From the NCBI GenBank assembly GCA_014378195.1, contig JACMOC010000080.1, forward strand, positions 1 through 64,000: a DNA stretch of 64,000 bases, in the 5' to 3' direction. The translations under genes were made by a program, and so were the position numbers. Of the stretch, positions 1-8,721 are shown one piece after another. Position 1 is the first letter of the stretch, and each line of letters opens with the position of its first letter. This stretch comes from Oligoflexus sp. Its GTDB lineage: Bacteria > Bdellovibrionota_B > Oligoflexia > Oligoflexales > Oligoflexaceae. Under the pieces are notes generated by a model. It ran no database searches. It had not been told where the DNA came from and was given only the letters and a program-made list of their open reading frames with translations.

Positions 1-421
1 AAGCACAGGCGAGCGCGAACCAACCGATGGGCCCGCCTTTCCACATGAACCAGAAGGCTGCAAATGCAGCTCCATTTGAAGCGTGATTTGAGGGAAAGCA
101 CAAGCTGCCGGCACATCCATCAACGACGTGGATCCAATTCAGAGCAATGCAGGGACGAATGCGAGCGGCAAACGGCTTGATAATCTGAGCCGCGACCGCA
201 TCGCTTATTCCCACTGTAGCACCTAGCCAAAAAAGCGCTCTTATATTGGCCCACTGCCTACGGTAGGCACTTTGCAGGAAGAGACACGCAAGCAAAAGTA
301 GCCAGGGGACCTGGGATGAAAGGAGCTTAAAGATCAAATCGTTCCCTGGATGAGACCACTCGAGATTCATAATGCGAAGAATTTTTAGATCAACAGCGCG
401 CAAATATTCGATTAAGTCCAT
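1..421 (-). CDS. PAP2-family membrane phosphatase, N-terminal part (runs off window start)
   Basis: The minus strand from an ATG at 421 stays open to the window edge, giving about 140 residues. Seen: a hydrophobic segment (about residues 43-58), then KPFAARIRP, which fits the K-x6-RP first motif of type 2 phosphatidic acid phosphatases. About 25 residues later comes CFPSNHASNG, a variant of the PSGH second motif with Asn in place of Gly. Family members dephosphorylate lipid phosphates or undecaprenyl pyrophosphate at the membrane; the substrate here is unknown. An AGGAA sequence lies 7 bases before the ATG. The C-terminal catalytic motif lies outside the window, so completeness cannot be judged. 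Confidence 0.75.
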   Translation of the reverse strand, partial: MDLIEYLRAVDLKILRIMNLEWSHPGNDLIFKLLSSQVPWLLLLACLFLQSAYRRQWANIRALFWLGATVGISDAVAAQIIKPFAARIRPCIALNWIHVVDGCAGSLCFPSNHASNGAAFAAFWFMWKGGPIGWFALACA

Positions 422-609
422 TTTATTCCTGAATTTCCAAACAGTTAACTAGACAGCAAAACTTTGTCAGATAAGCGAAAATAAATTGACCAGCCAGCCA
501 GGCAGGTGATACAACCGCTTCATAATACAAAGACAATATCACTGAATGTGCTTGGCGGAAAAACGGGAAAGGACCTCTGGGGGGGGCTGGCCTGGGGAGC
601 TGGGGGCGT

Positions 610-1035
610 TTACCAGTTCAGATCCTTCAGGATCTGTTCGGAATCCTGCACCTTTTTCTTGTAATCATGCTTTACGAGTTCGTCCGAATGCTTGATTTCT
701 TTTCGCTCAGGCTCAAACGTTACGCGTGGCACGGAGTACCGTCCGCCGACCGCGACCTTTTCAAATTTCATTTTGGATGTCTTCAAAACAACGCGAGGCG
801 GATCCTGCCAGGCCCTGGCTTTTTTTGTGTCGGCTTTTTCGCCCACAGGGATCGGATCTTTCATAATTCCGGCACTCAGGTCGCTTGCGGGGGCCTCGAT
901 GCCTTCAATCTGGGCCGGACGCTCAGGACTACGCGTATCAAGCAGGTATTTTCTTTTGCCCAAAGGCGGCAGGGATTTTGCCGACGCTGCGTCGCACACG
1001 AAGAGCAACAGAGCCAAACTACAGATATATTTCAT
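610..1035 (-). CDS. Small secreted or periplasmic protein of unknown function
   Basis: This 141-residue protein starts with a clear signal peptide: MK, a hydrophobic core, and a likely cleavage after ASA near residue 19. The mature part is polar and rich in Lys, Pro and Glu, with no further membrane segment and no motif I recognise. The C-terminal third is strongly charged and may be helical. A GAGGGAA ribosome site lies about 8 bases before the ATG, which supports the start. It lies divergent from the FHA/HD-GYP gene, so it is probably transcribed alone. Two plus-strand open frames cover the same bases, but they lack a start context and a signal sequence. Confidence 0.6.
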   Translation of the reverse strand: MKYICSLALLLFVCDAASAKSLPPLGKRKYLLDTRSPERPAQIEGIEAPASDLSAGIMKDPIPVGEKADTKKARAWQDPPRVVLKTSKMKFEKVAVGGRYSVPRVTFEPERKEIKHSDELVKHDYKKKVQDSEQILKDLNW

Positions 1036-1128
1036 AAGCTATTTCCCTCACGCTTTGATTCTTACCTTTCGGCAGAATCTGACCAAACTTTAGTCGCTCA
1101 ATAGAAATTTCCATCAGCCGATACGAAG

Positions 1129-2712
1129 ATGCGGTATTTCTTATTTATGAAAGAACCTATGAGTTCGGCCTTTCTCATCGTTGAACGGGGACACAATGCG
1201 GGCACCCGCATTGAGCTTAAGGAGTTTCCTGCGTCCATCGGACGAGACCCGACCAATACTGTGGTCATTCGCGATACCGAATCCTCGCGTCACCACATTC
1301 GTATTAAACGCCGAGGCCGGCTGTTTATCCTCGAAGATCTGGAATCGCGAAACGGGACTTACATCAACGGCGACCGCGTCATCAACTCGACCTTAAACAA
1401 CGGCGACAAGATTTTGGTTGGTTCGACAGAACTCACTTTTATCTCTCCCGATTCCAGCATTCACATACCGACCGATATCAGGCAATTCGATATGCAGATG
1501 GATGAAGGGCTGAAAATGCCTATTCATCTGGAAACACCTCACCGCCATCATTTCAAACGCGCTGTGCGTCTTGATCCAAGTACTCTCGCCAACAACATGA
1601 TGAGCAATAATCAGTCGATTAATGACATTTTTAATTATCACAGCAATCTCATCGTTATTAAAGACCTTAAAGAAACTTGCCACACACTCCTCAAGAGCAT
1701 CGGCAAAATCGTGCACAATGCGTCACGCGCTGCGATCTTCATCTGGTCTAACCAGGAAAGACAGCTCGTGCCGTACGCGGCAAAACATTTTGGAAAGGAA
1801 ACGCCTGGCTTCCTACTAAGCCGCAGCGCATTTGAAGACGCCTTGTCACGTAAACAGGGAATCATGCTATCGCCTGAAGTAAAAGCCACCCACCAGGGAC
1901 GCAACCGCGTGATACTCCCCGTGATGCATAGTGAAGACATCATTGCTCTTGTTCACATTGAAATCGATAGCCCAAAAGAAGAATTCGCGATGCACGAACT
2001 GGAGTGCGCGCAAGCCTTGCTTCAGAGAGCGTCTCCGCTTATCGAAGCCATGCTACTTAGGAGAGAACTCGATGGCTGGCTCGACGGCGTGATCGATACG
2101 GTACTGAGCGTTGTTGAAGCGAAAGATACCTATACGCGCGGACATTCGGAACGTGTCTCGACCTACTGCATGGCGATCGCGGAGGAGCTCCGCCTCCATA
2201 CCGATATCAAGCGCCTGTTGATGATCAGCGCCCTGTGCCATGACATCGGGAAAATTGGGATTCCCGATGCGATCCTTAAAAAAGCTTCGTCACTTTCGTC
2301 AGAAGAATACGCCGAGATGAAATTGCACCCGACCATCGGCGCAAATATCATCCATCATCTTCCTAACGCCAAGCGCATTGTATCAGGCGTGAAGTACCAT
2401 CATGAAAAATGGGATGGAACCGGCTATCCTGAGGGTTTAGCCGGCGAAGACATCCCTTTCTTCGGACGTATCGTCGCCCTCGCTGATGTATTCGATGCCA
2501 TGGTCTCAGGTCGTTCCTATTCAGGCTTTATGGATCAAACAGAGGCGGTCGAACGCCTTCAGAACGAAGCTGAGCTTTTTGATCCAGAGATCTTAAAAGC
2601 CTTCGTTCGTGCCGTAGAGAAAGGCACACTCTCGCCAAAGACCTCGACTCAAAACAACGAGCCCGAAGAAGAAGTCCGCGAAACAGATACCGAAATCACC
2701 AAATTTAAATAA
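1129..2712 (+). CDS. FHA - GAF-like - HD-GYP protein, probable cyclic-di-GMP phosphodiesterase
   Basis: The protein has 527 residues. An FHA domain (about 15-100) shows IGRDPTN, SRHH and SRNGTYING, the usual phosphothreonine-binding loops. A middle region (about 175-300) looks like a GAF sensor, by inference from its position and pattern. The C-terminal HD-GYP domain (about 320-500) has HDIGKIGIPD with the metal-binding His371-Asp372, then HHEKWDGTGYPEGL. HD-GYP enzymes hydrolyse cyclic-di-GMP, so this protein probably links a phosphorylation signal to second-messenger levels. A PP2C phosphatase lies about 7 kb downstream, but no partner kinase is visible. The start is uncertain: ATGs at 1129, 1147 and 1159 are in frame and none has a strong ribosome site. 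Confidence 0.88.
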   Translation: MRYFLFMKEPMSSAFLIVERGHNAGTRIELKEFPASIGRDPTNTVVIRDTESSRHHIRIKRRGRLFILEDLESRNGTYINGDRVINSTLNNGDKILVGSTELTFISPDSSIHIPTDIRQFDMQMDEGLKMPIHLETPHRHHFKRAVRLDPSTLANNMMSNNQSINDIFNYHSNLIVIKDLKETCHTLLKSIGKIVHNASRAAIFIWSNQERQLVPYAAKHFGKETPGFLLSRSAFEDALSRKQGIMLSPEVKATHQGRNRVILPVMHSEDIIALVHIEIDSPKEEFAMHELECAQALLQRASPLIEAMLLRRELDGWLDGVIDTVLSVVEAKDTYTRGHSERVSTYCMAIAEELRLHTDIKRLLMISALCHDIGKIGIPDAILKKASSLSSEEYAEMKLHPTIGANIIHHLPNAKRIVSGVKYHHEKWDGTGYPEGLAGEDIPFFGRIVALADVFDAMVSGRSYSGFMDQTEAVERLQNEAELFDPEILKAFVRAVEKGTLSPKTSTQNNEPEEEVRETDTEITKFK

Positions 2713-2806
2713 GCTCCCAAACACCAATAATCCGCTCCCATACCCAAGCATCGCTCACCTTGGTATACTGAATCAAACCTTTTGTTCTGCCGAAAGGATT
2801 CTTGAT

Positions 2807-3610
2807 ATGTGGAGCCAGCTCGCGGTTAGTCTTCAGAGTGGGAATACCTATCTGTACCTAATCCTATTCCTTGGTTTTATTGGAACTGTTATCGTTTTTG
2901 AGCGGCTCATCATGCTGCAGGTTGTTTATTCCTTGGACTTCAAGAAATTCCTAAACAATCTCAGGCGATCGGTTCAGGCTGAGGACATCGAACGAGCCGT
3001 GAGTATTTGCAAAAATGCTTCCTACACCTCGCTCCCAGCCATCAGTCTCAAAGCTCTCGAAGCGAAGGAGCGTGACCCCGCGTCGGTTCGAGGCGCAATC
3101 GAAGAAGAGAGCATCGATTTTCTCCCGAAGATCGAGGCCCGCATTGGTATCTTACCGGCGCTGTCGACCCTTATCCTTCTCATTGGTATCCTAGGAACGA
3201 TCGACGGCCTCTGGGCTGCCTTTGATTCGATCGAGATCCTTGACACGACCGAAAAACAGGTCCGCCTTTCAAACGGTATTGCAAGCTCTCTCAATCCCAC
3301 CACCATGGGACTCTTGATGAGCATGATATTTCTCACGGGGCATCAGGTTCTGCGTGGCCTAGCCCTGCGTTTGACAGAGCGTGTTCACTACGGCGTCTCT
3401 GTCCTGACCAACTTACTTGCGCCAGCCGAATTTTCGACCTATGTCCCTGCCGGTGCCGTTTCATCAGGTGGCGGCCATGGTTCAGGCTCGTCTGCTGCGG
3501 CTTCTGAGCCTCGCCGTGACGTTCATGCGGATACTAAAATTGAGGTTGAAGATGACAGTTTTGACGATTCTTCAGTCGAAGATATTAAGGATGAAGAAGA
3601 GATTATCTAG
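2807..3610 (+). CDS. ExbB/TolQ/MotA-family proton channel protein
   Basis: This 267-residue protein has the ExbB/TolQ layout: an N-terminal membrane segment (about 15-35), a cytoplasmic loop with the family pattern of charged helices, and two closely spaced segments (about 120-145 and 165-185). The block from ARIGILPALSTLILLIGILGTIDGLWAAF through NPTTMGLLMSM matches the conserved pore helices, including the T-x-GLL turn. The acidic 40-residue tail (many Asp/Glu) is unusual. AAGGA lies 9 bases before the ATG. It leads a cluster with two ExbD-like proteins and an AgmX-like protein, so it probably forms a proton-driven motor that acts on the outer membrane or on gliding. Confidence 0.88.
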   Translation: MWSQLAVSLQSGNTYLYLILFLGFIGTVIVFERLIMLQVVYSLDFKKFLNNLRRSVQAEDIERAVSICKNASYTSLPAISLKALEAKERDPASVRGAIEEESIDFLPKIEARIGILPALSTLILLIGILGTIDGLWAAFDSIEILDTTEKQVRLSNGIASSLNPTTMGLLMSMIFLTGHQVLRGLALRLTERVHYGVSVLTNLLAPAEFSTYVPAGAVSSGGGHGSGSSAAASEPRRDVHADTKIEVEDDSFDDSSVEDIKDEEEII

Positions 3611-4097
3611 CAACGTCTGGTATCTTCCCATCATCGTGCTCGCGCTGATGCTGTTGATGACCTTTTTGTCAACCGCGCTGCGCGGCATTTCCACGCCTGG
3701 TTCCTTTGGAATCGTGGAAGCGGAATTTCCGGTGATCACCGAGGACCGAGTCGTGTCAGCGGCTGAAACTTGGGCTCAACCCAGGGAAACGATCAATAAC
3801 AACGCGGCTCTTGTTATACTCAGTCGCGATCGATTCTATTTTGGTCAGCTCGGGGCATTTGGTAAAGAGCTCAGTGCTGTTCACAATAAATTCCAGATTC
3901 CGCATGTCGATGGAGCTCCAGATTTACCGCGGTTAGCGCTCGACCTTGCAAAATGGCAAGCTGAGGCTCACGCGAGTCGCTCGCTTATTTTTGTGCCAAC
4001 CGAAGATATTCCGATGCCTATCGTGATTCAATGTTTTGCCGCTTTGAAAAAAATGGGTTTGTTTGATCAGGTGATACTAGGGGGCGGACTCTTATGA
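3591..4097 (+). CDS. ExbD/TolR-like protein lacking the membrane aspartate
   Basis: From the ATG at 3591, which overlaps exbB by 20 bases, this encodes 168 residues: a short cytoplasmic start, one membrane helix (about 8-28), then a periplasmic domain. The last 35 residues (SLIFVPTEDIPMPIVIQCFAAL followed by KKMGLFDQVIL) match the end of the ExbD/TolR periplasmic fold in pattern. The family normally has a proton-carrying Asp near the start of the membrane helix. Here the helix NVWYLPIIVLALMLLMTFL has none. The frame stays open further upstream to 3417, but that part lies inside exbB and does not look like protein. The role in the motor is inferred from fold and position. Confidence 0.72.
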   Translation: MKKRLSSNVWYLPIIVLALMLLMTFLSTALRGISTPGSFGIVEAEFPVITEDRVVSAAETWAQPRETINNNAALVILSRDRFYFGQLGAFGKELSAVHNKFQIPHVDGAPDLPRLALDLAKWQAEAHASRSLIFVPTEDIPMPIVIQCFAALKKMGLFDQVILGGGLL

Positions 4098-4603
4098 GAG
4101 GCAGTCTATGGCTCGACTTGATACGTCGCACGCGTGAGCGCCTGAGTGAGCCACTCCTCTGGTTTCCCTTTCCGGCGCTGATCGCATTCGGTTTGGTCAT
4201 CGTTTTAAGAGGACAGCTCCTCAGTGGGTTCAACCATCGGCTTGGAACGCAGGCGGACGTTGTACACCTTATGGCAACCCCCCTTGATAATACAGGAATC
4301 TGGATCAGTGTGTATCAGGACAAAGATCAACTGGTGGTTGTAACGGATGATCACAGTCGATTTTCGTGGCCTCTTGGAACGCGCGATATGAAAGACCTCA
4401 AACCTTTCATCGCCTATCTCAACAAACGAACGGAAGCGACGGCCTTTAAAACAACTCTGGCACTTGAGACCGAAAAAAATCGAACACGAGCCGTGCTCGC
4501 GGTCGATCAAAAGCTTAAGTACATTCACATACGCCCTATACTGTTTGCCCTAGTTGAAGCCAAAATATCGAATTATGGCTTTGAAACGCGCATGGTTCGT
4601 TAG
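4094..4603 (+). CDS. Second ExbD/TolR-like protein
   Basis: This 169-residue protein starts at an ATG that overlaps the previous stop (ATGA), which implies coupled translation. It has one hydrophobic helix (about 20-40) followed by a periplasmic domain. The segment TRAVLAVDQKLKYIHIRPILF and the following helix and strand fit the end of the ExbD/TolR fold. As in its neighbour, the membrane helix has no Asp or Glu. Two consecutive divergent ExbD-like genes after one exbB resemble the paired TolR genes of some myxobacterial and bdellovibrio motor clusters, which is from memory. Assignment rests on weak similarity plus context. Confidence 0.62.
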   Translation: MRGSLWLDLIRRTRERLSEPLLWFPFPALIAFGLVIVLRGQLLSGFNHRLGTQADVVHLMATPLDNTGIWISVYQDKDQLVVVTDDHSRFSWPLGTRDMKDLKPFIAYLNKRTEATAFKTTLALETEKNRTRAVLAVDQKLKYIHIRPILFALVEAKISNYGFETRMVR

Positions 4604-4621
4604 ACAAGAAGAGGTATTCTT

Positions 4622-6259
4622 CTGAAAAAGCCACGCTTTCTCACAGGAAAGCTGAACCGAGAAAAAGACCGAGTTTTTGTAGAGGTTCACCAAAACGGTG
4701 AGCTCCTCTCGAAGACCTCGCGCTTTTTTCAGCAGCGTGGCGCAATCGTCTTAACAGCCAACCCTGACGGCGAGCTAACGGCTCCTTTTTATCCTCTGCC
4801 GAGTGACATTGAACTTCTTCGCATTACAAACCGTGGTGTCGAACTCGATCTCGATCCGAACTGGGAAGGGTTCACGACCTGTGACGGCAAGGTCGAAAAC
4901 GTCAGTTCCGATCGTAAAGCGGCTTACACGCACATTATGAAACGCGGCGATTTCGGCAGCATTTCCTACAACGATCTGCGCATCCTCATACGAATCGGAC
5001 GCGAGCATAAACCGCACGCTCTTGCCGCCAGACATACAAGCGAATACAAAGGTTCGATCCTCGAATTCTGGTGGGGCAAAGAGTTTGCGGGTCTCTGGGC
5101 TGGCCTGTTGGTTTCCGCCATCCTGATGCTCGGTTTTATCTATGGGCTTAAATTAAGGCCCGATGATAGGCCCCATAGTTTTATTGAGTTACCCGATGAT
5201 TACACTTTGCCTTTCATCCATCCGCTTCACCTGTCGCAGGGGCCGGAAAGCCAGCAAAGTCTATACGACAGACGCGACAGGATTCTATCGGCCGTGAACT
5301 TTACGCAGGATTTTGTGGATGTTGTGCTCGATCTTCATCCTGAACGCGAAGAATTCAAGTCGCCGATTTTCGAATCCGCTTCGGCTGTTTATAAACAACG
5401 GCGAGAGGCCGACGTAAAAAGAGCCGCTGCGCTCCGTGTTGTTCGCAAACAAAACGAGGCGGCTCAGCTTGCAGATCAACGCAACGGTCTTATCATAATT
5501 CCCGTAGTGAAAGGGGAATCTCTTAATAGCCAACTTTTAAGAGTCCAGACTTCGATGGAAAAATGGTATAAAGGCACTCAAGCCATTGTCAGTTTGAGAA
5601 GCAAAACCACGGCGTCTTTTGTTCAGGATCCCGGCTATGACTTCAAGGAATACCGAAAGATCGAGAAAGAGAGCAAAACACCGGTGCCTTTCAAATTCAG
5701 TCATGACGAAGAAGTCATGTATACCGATGCCAAAGAGCTCGCCGGCAAAGCCGAACGGGAGAGAACTAAGATCAACAAACTTCGCTCGTCGTTTACCCGG
5801 CTAAAACCTGAACAAAACCGACCACTTGCGATGGCCTCGGGAGCGGACTATACGCCGACTCTCTCGGGCCGCAGTTTTGCTGAGATGAACCGAAAGATTG
5901 ATGCGATCATGGCTTCACTTTTTGATCCGACTAAACCTAAGGTGATCAAAGAGCCAATCATTGGCAGTCTCGACCCCAGGCTCATTGAACAGACGGTAGC
6001 CCACTCGCGCTTTGAGCTGCAGCTTTGTTACGAACTGGCGTTGAGACGGAATCAAGCCGCCCAGGGCCTAATGGAATGGCGATGGCATCTCGACACGCAA
6101 GGCCGCGTGTCGGAGCTGGAGTTAGTGGAGTCGGGCATCTCAGATACCAAAATGATTAGTTGTATTCGTGAAAAGCTGAGTCGTTGGAACTGGCCAAAGC
6201 CGCAGAAAGGCAGTATCCAAGTCAGCTTTCCTTTTTACTTTAAACCCTCAAAAGGATAA
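4622..6259 (+). CDS. AgmX/PglI-like TonB-type protein, probable CTG start
   Basis: The reading frame is open from just after the previous stop (4601) to 6259. The first ATG is only at 4937, and the 105 codons before it read as good protein. A GAGG box at 4611-4614 sits 7 bases before CTG at 4622, the best start available, giving 545 residues. Seen: a cytoplasmic N-domain of about 150 residues, one membrane helix (about 156-176), a charged helical periplasmic stretch, and a C-terminal domain (about 450-540) with LCYELALRRN, a G-x-x-x-W-x-W strand and SxxxISCIREKLxxW. That last domain matches the AgmX/PglI C-terminal family, a TonB-like fold. It should couple the upstream proton channel to an outer-membrane or peptidoglycan target. 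Confidence 0.72.
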   Translation: MKKPRFLTGKLNREKDRVFVEVHQNGELLSKTSRFFQQRGAIVLTANPDGELTAPFYPLPSDIELLRITNRGVELDLDPNWEGFTTCDGKVENVSSDRKAAYTHIMKRGDFGSISYNDLRILIRIGREHKPHALAARHTSEYKGSILEFWWGKEFAGLWAGLLVSAILMLGFIYGLKLRPDDRPHSFIELPDDYTLPFIHPLHLSQGPESQQSLYDRRDRILSAVNFTQDFVDVVLDLHPEREEFKSPIFESASAVYKQRREADVKRAAALRVVRKQNEAAQLADQRNGLIIIPVVKGESLNSQLLRVQTSMEKWYKGTQAIVSLRSKTTASFVQDPGYDFKEYRKIEKESKTPVPFKFSHDEEVMYTDAKELAGKAERERTKINKLRSSFTRLKPEQNRPLAMASGADYTPTLSGRSFAEMNRKIDAIMASLFDPTKPKVIKEPIIGSLDPRLIEQTVAHSRFELQLCYELALRRNQAAQGLMEWRWHLDTQGRVSELELVESGISDTKMISCIREKLSRWNWPKPQKGSIQVSFPFYFKPSKG

Positions 6260-6324
6260 AAGCTAAAAGCGTTTCTCTCGAGTAGTACAAAAACGCCTCG
6301 CTTTAGAACGGTGTTCAAAACAAA

Positions 6325-8037
6325 ATGACTTTTCAATCCTTGTCGAAGCTTTCAGAACGTGACCCGAATCGCATTTACATGTTCATAGTCGGTGGCTGTG
6401 GTGAATTTGGTATGAATCTCACTATTTACGCCCACAAAGGTCAGACCTACGTAGTCGATTGTGGTCTGTCATTTGCCGAGACTTATGAGATCGGTGTTGA
6501 CGCACGCATCCCCGATATTTCCCAACTCGAATCCATTTTAGGCGGACCTCCGACGGCCTATCTTATTACGCACGGACACGAAGACCACATCGGTGCGCTG
6601 CCGTACTTCCTCGAACGCTGGCCGGCGCCTGTGTACATTGGACCATGGGCATTAGAGCTGGTTCGCGAAAAACTGCTTCAGCTCAAAAACAACAAGCCCT
6701 ACACCTTTCACGAAGTGAGGGCGGGTCAGACGATTCGCCTCGCGGAAATGAATGTCCATTGGGTTCATGTGCCCCACTCAATTCCGTTTTGCTGTTCGCT
6801 TCTGCTTGAAGCTGGACCACACCGCGTGTTCCACACGGGTGATTTCAAGTTGAATGGTTTTACGCCCTATGAGGCCAGCCTCAATCTCGAAAACCTCAAG
6901 GCATTGGCGGCGCAGGCCCCCATACTCGCTCTGGTGTCCGATAGTACTAACGCCAGCGCCAACGGCCATTGCCCCAGTGAAAACATCGTCAGGCCGGCTT
7001 TGACGGAAGTCATTGCAAGGGCTGAAGGCGTAAGTTTTGTTACAACCTTTTCCTCGAATCTATGGCGCCTTCAGACGGTTCTTCTCATCGCCTGCGAATT
7101 GAAGAAGAAGGTTCTGATATTTGGTGCCGGCATGAGACGCGGGATGGAAATCGCCGGTCGATTGAAGCTCCTCGGCGACGAAGCCGCTTGTCTCGTCGAC
7201 GAAGAAGGCAGCCGCAAAGTGGATCGTAAGGATCTCATCATCCTTTGCAGCGGTTGTCAGGGTGAATACAAATCCGGTCTGAAACGCATCGTTTTTGACG
7301 AAGTAGCATTTATGCAGGCAAAAGAGGGTGATCAGGTCATCTTCTCGTCACGGGTTATTCCCGGCAACGAAAAACCCCTGGCAAAACTCATGAGCATGTG
7401 TGCCTTCAAAGGCATTGCAACGATTACGGCCAAGGAATTCCCAGGCATTCACGTCAGTGGTCATGCTTACAGCGAAGACTTGAAATCGGTCATGGATGCC
7501 CTCCAGCCGACGTACACGATTCCAGTCCACGGGACGTTTATCCAGCTCGATGCGAATAAAAACCTGACGACCAAACCCACGATCGATGTTGCCAACGGAC
7601 AAATCACGGCCATGAACGCCGAGGGTGTCGAGGTTATAGCCAACCACGACCTTAATCTTTTGTTCATCGATTCCTGGTCACGTCGTCCCATGACTTACGA
7701 CACGATGCGTGAACGCCATAAAATAGGTGATTCGGGGCTTGCCGTTGTCACGGGTATCATCCAGAACGACAATCTCGATATAGACATTGATTTTATCGGC
7801 CTTCCTTTCGATAGTGACGATGATGCGGACAGCATCAAAAATCGGATGCAGAATGAACTGCGTGGACTTGTGCGTAATTTACGTGCAAGCAATGACTTTT
7901 CGTTTGATTCGTTCAATGAACGCTCTCGTTTAACGGTGAGACGCACTTTGTCGGATCGGTTTATTAAAAAACCTGTCGTCATCAGTAAAGTCATGATACT
8001 CGGCGAGGCAACTCATGGACTGGCGGCTCGAAAATAA
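6325..8037 (+). CDS. rnj: Ribonuclease J (metallo-beta-lactamase/beta-CASP)
   Basis: This is a 570-residue RNase J-type enzyme, a 5'-3' exonuclease and endonuclease acting in mRNA decay and RNA maturation. Seen: GGCGEFGMN near the start, the zinc motif THGHEDHIGALPY, a later HTGDFK, SDSTNA, the beta-CASP region with FSSNLWRLQ in place of the common FASN(I/V)xRxQ, and the HVSGHAYSEDL motif followed by VHG. The C-terminal domain (about 460-570) is as long as in other RNase J proteins. No clear ribosome site precedes the ATG at 6325, so the start is less sure. The last 23 bases overlap the Nudix gene. Confidence 0.92.
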   Translation: MTFQSLSKLSERDPNRIYMFIVGGCGEFGMNLTIYAHKGQTYVVDCGLSFAETYEIGVDARIPDISQLESILGGPPTAYLITHGHEDHIGALPYFLERWPAPVYIGPWALELVREKLLQLKNNKPYTFHEVRAGQTIRLAEMNVHWVHVPHSIPFCCSLLLEAGPHRVFHTGDFKLNGFTPYEASLNLENLKALAAQAPILALVSDSTNASANGHCPSENIVRPALTEVIARAEGVSFVTTFSSNLWRLQTVLLIACELKKKVLIFGAGMRRGMEIAGRLKLLGDEAACLVDEEGSRKVDRKDLIILCSGCQGEYKSGLKRIVFDEVAFMQAKEGDQVIFSSRVIPGNEKPLAKLMSMCAFKGIATITAKEFPGIHVSGHAYSEDLKSVMDALQPTYTIPVHGTFIQLDANKNLTTKPTIDVANGQITAMNAEGVEVIANHDLNLLFIDSWSRRPMTYDTMRERHKIGDSGLAVVTGIIQNDNLDIDIDFIGLPFDSDDDADSIKNRMQNELRGLVRNLRASNDFSFDSFNERSRLTVRRTLSDRFIKKPVVISKVMILGEATHGLAARK

Positions 8038-8575
8038 AAAAACTCTTCTTAAGGCACGGCCGTTTGCGGTTGAAGAACTGCATATTAACCGTGCCTCAAC
8101 GAACGAGCCGCTCCCTCACCCTTACTATCGACTGGCGAGTAATTCCTGGGTCAATATCTTTGCGATAACCTCTGACTCTAAAGCCATACTCGTTCGCCAG
8201 CCCCGAGCTGGCGCTATGGCCGATACTCTGGAAACACCCGGGGGCAACATTGATGACGGGGAGGCGCCTGAAGCTGCGGCACGCCGTGAGCTTGAGGAAG
8301 AGACAGGTTATATCGTTGGGCGAATTCAACTCCTGGGGACAATTAACCCTAATCCGGCCATAATGAACAATAAACTCCATATGTTCCTGGCGCAGGATTG
8401 CCAGCTAGCCCCGTCGCGCCAACACTTCCCAGATGACTCCGAAGAGATACAAATCGTGACGGTACCTTTGAGTGCGCTTGATGCCATGATTCAAAAGGGG
8501 GAGCTGCAAAATGCTCTGGCAAATTTGACAATTCTTATGGCGCAGAAATATGTCTTGAAGACCCTAGGGGTTTAG
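8015..8575 (+). CDS. Nudix hydrolase (ADP-ribose pyrophosphatase-like)
   Basis: This 186-residue protein has a full Nudix box, G-x5-E-x7-REL-x-EE-x-GY, within GGNIDDGE and RRELEEETGY at about residues 77-99. This is the metal site for hydrolysing nucleoside diphosphate derivatives. The layout with PGG before the box and NPAIMNN after it resembles ADP-ribose pyrophosphatases. The ATG lies inside the end of the RNase J gene, with GAGG 6 bases before it, so the two are translated from one message. Substrate is unproven; RppH-like cleavage of RNA 5' ends is a tempting link to RNase J but is only an inference. Confidence 0.85.
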   Translation: MDWRLENKKTLLKARPFAVEELHINRASTNEPLPHPYYRLASNSWVNIFAITSDSKAILVRQPRAGAMADTLETPGGNIDDGEAPEAAARRELEEETGYIVGRIQLLGTINPNPAIMNNKLHMFLAQDCQLAPSRQHFPDDSEEIQIVTVPLSALDAMIQKGELQNALANLTILMAQKYVLKTLGV

Positions 8576-8721
8576 GTCCATAAAAAATCCCTCGTGCTTC
8601 GGCCCAAGTCAAAGTCTCGCCCTCATCCCGATAATTTGACGCATAGAGGCACCTCCTTTTATTGATTCCATATACCTTTGGAACGCTCACCCCAAAGCTT
8701 CCACTTAACAAGGATCTCTAT

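Noticed and set aside
4775..5035. An 86-codon minus-strand frame covering the proposed CTG-initiated N-terminus
   Set aside because: The plus-strand frame is continuous with a recognised protein and has a ribosome site; the minus frame would interrupt a tight operon.
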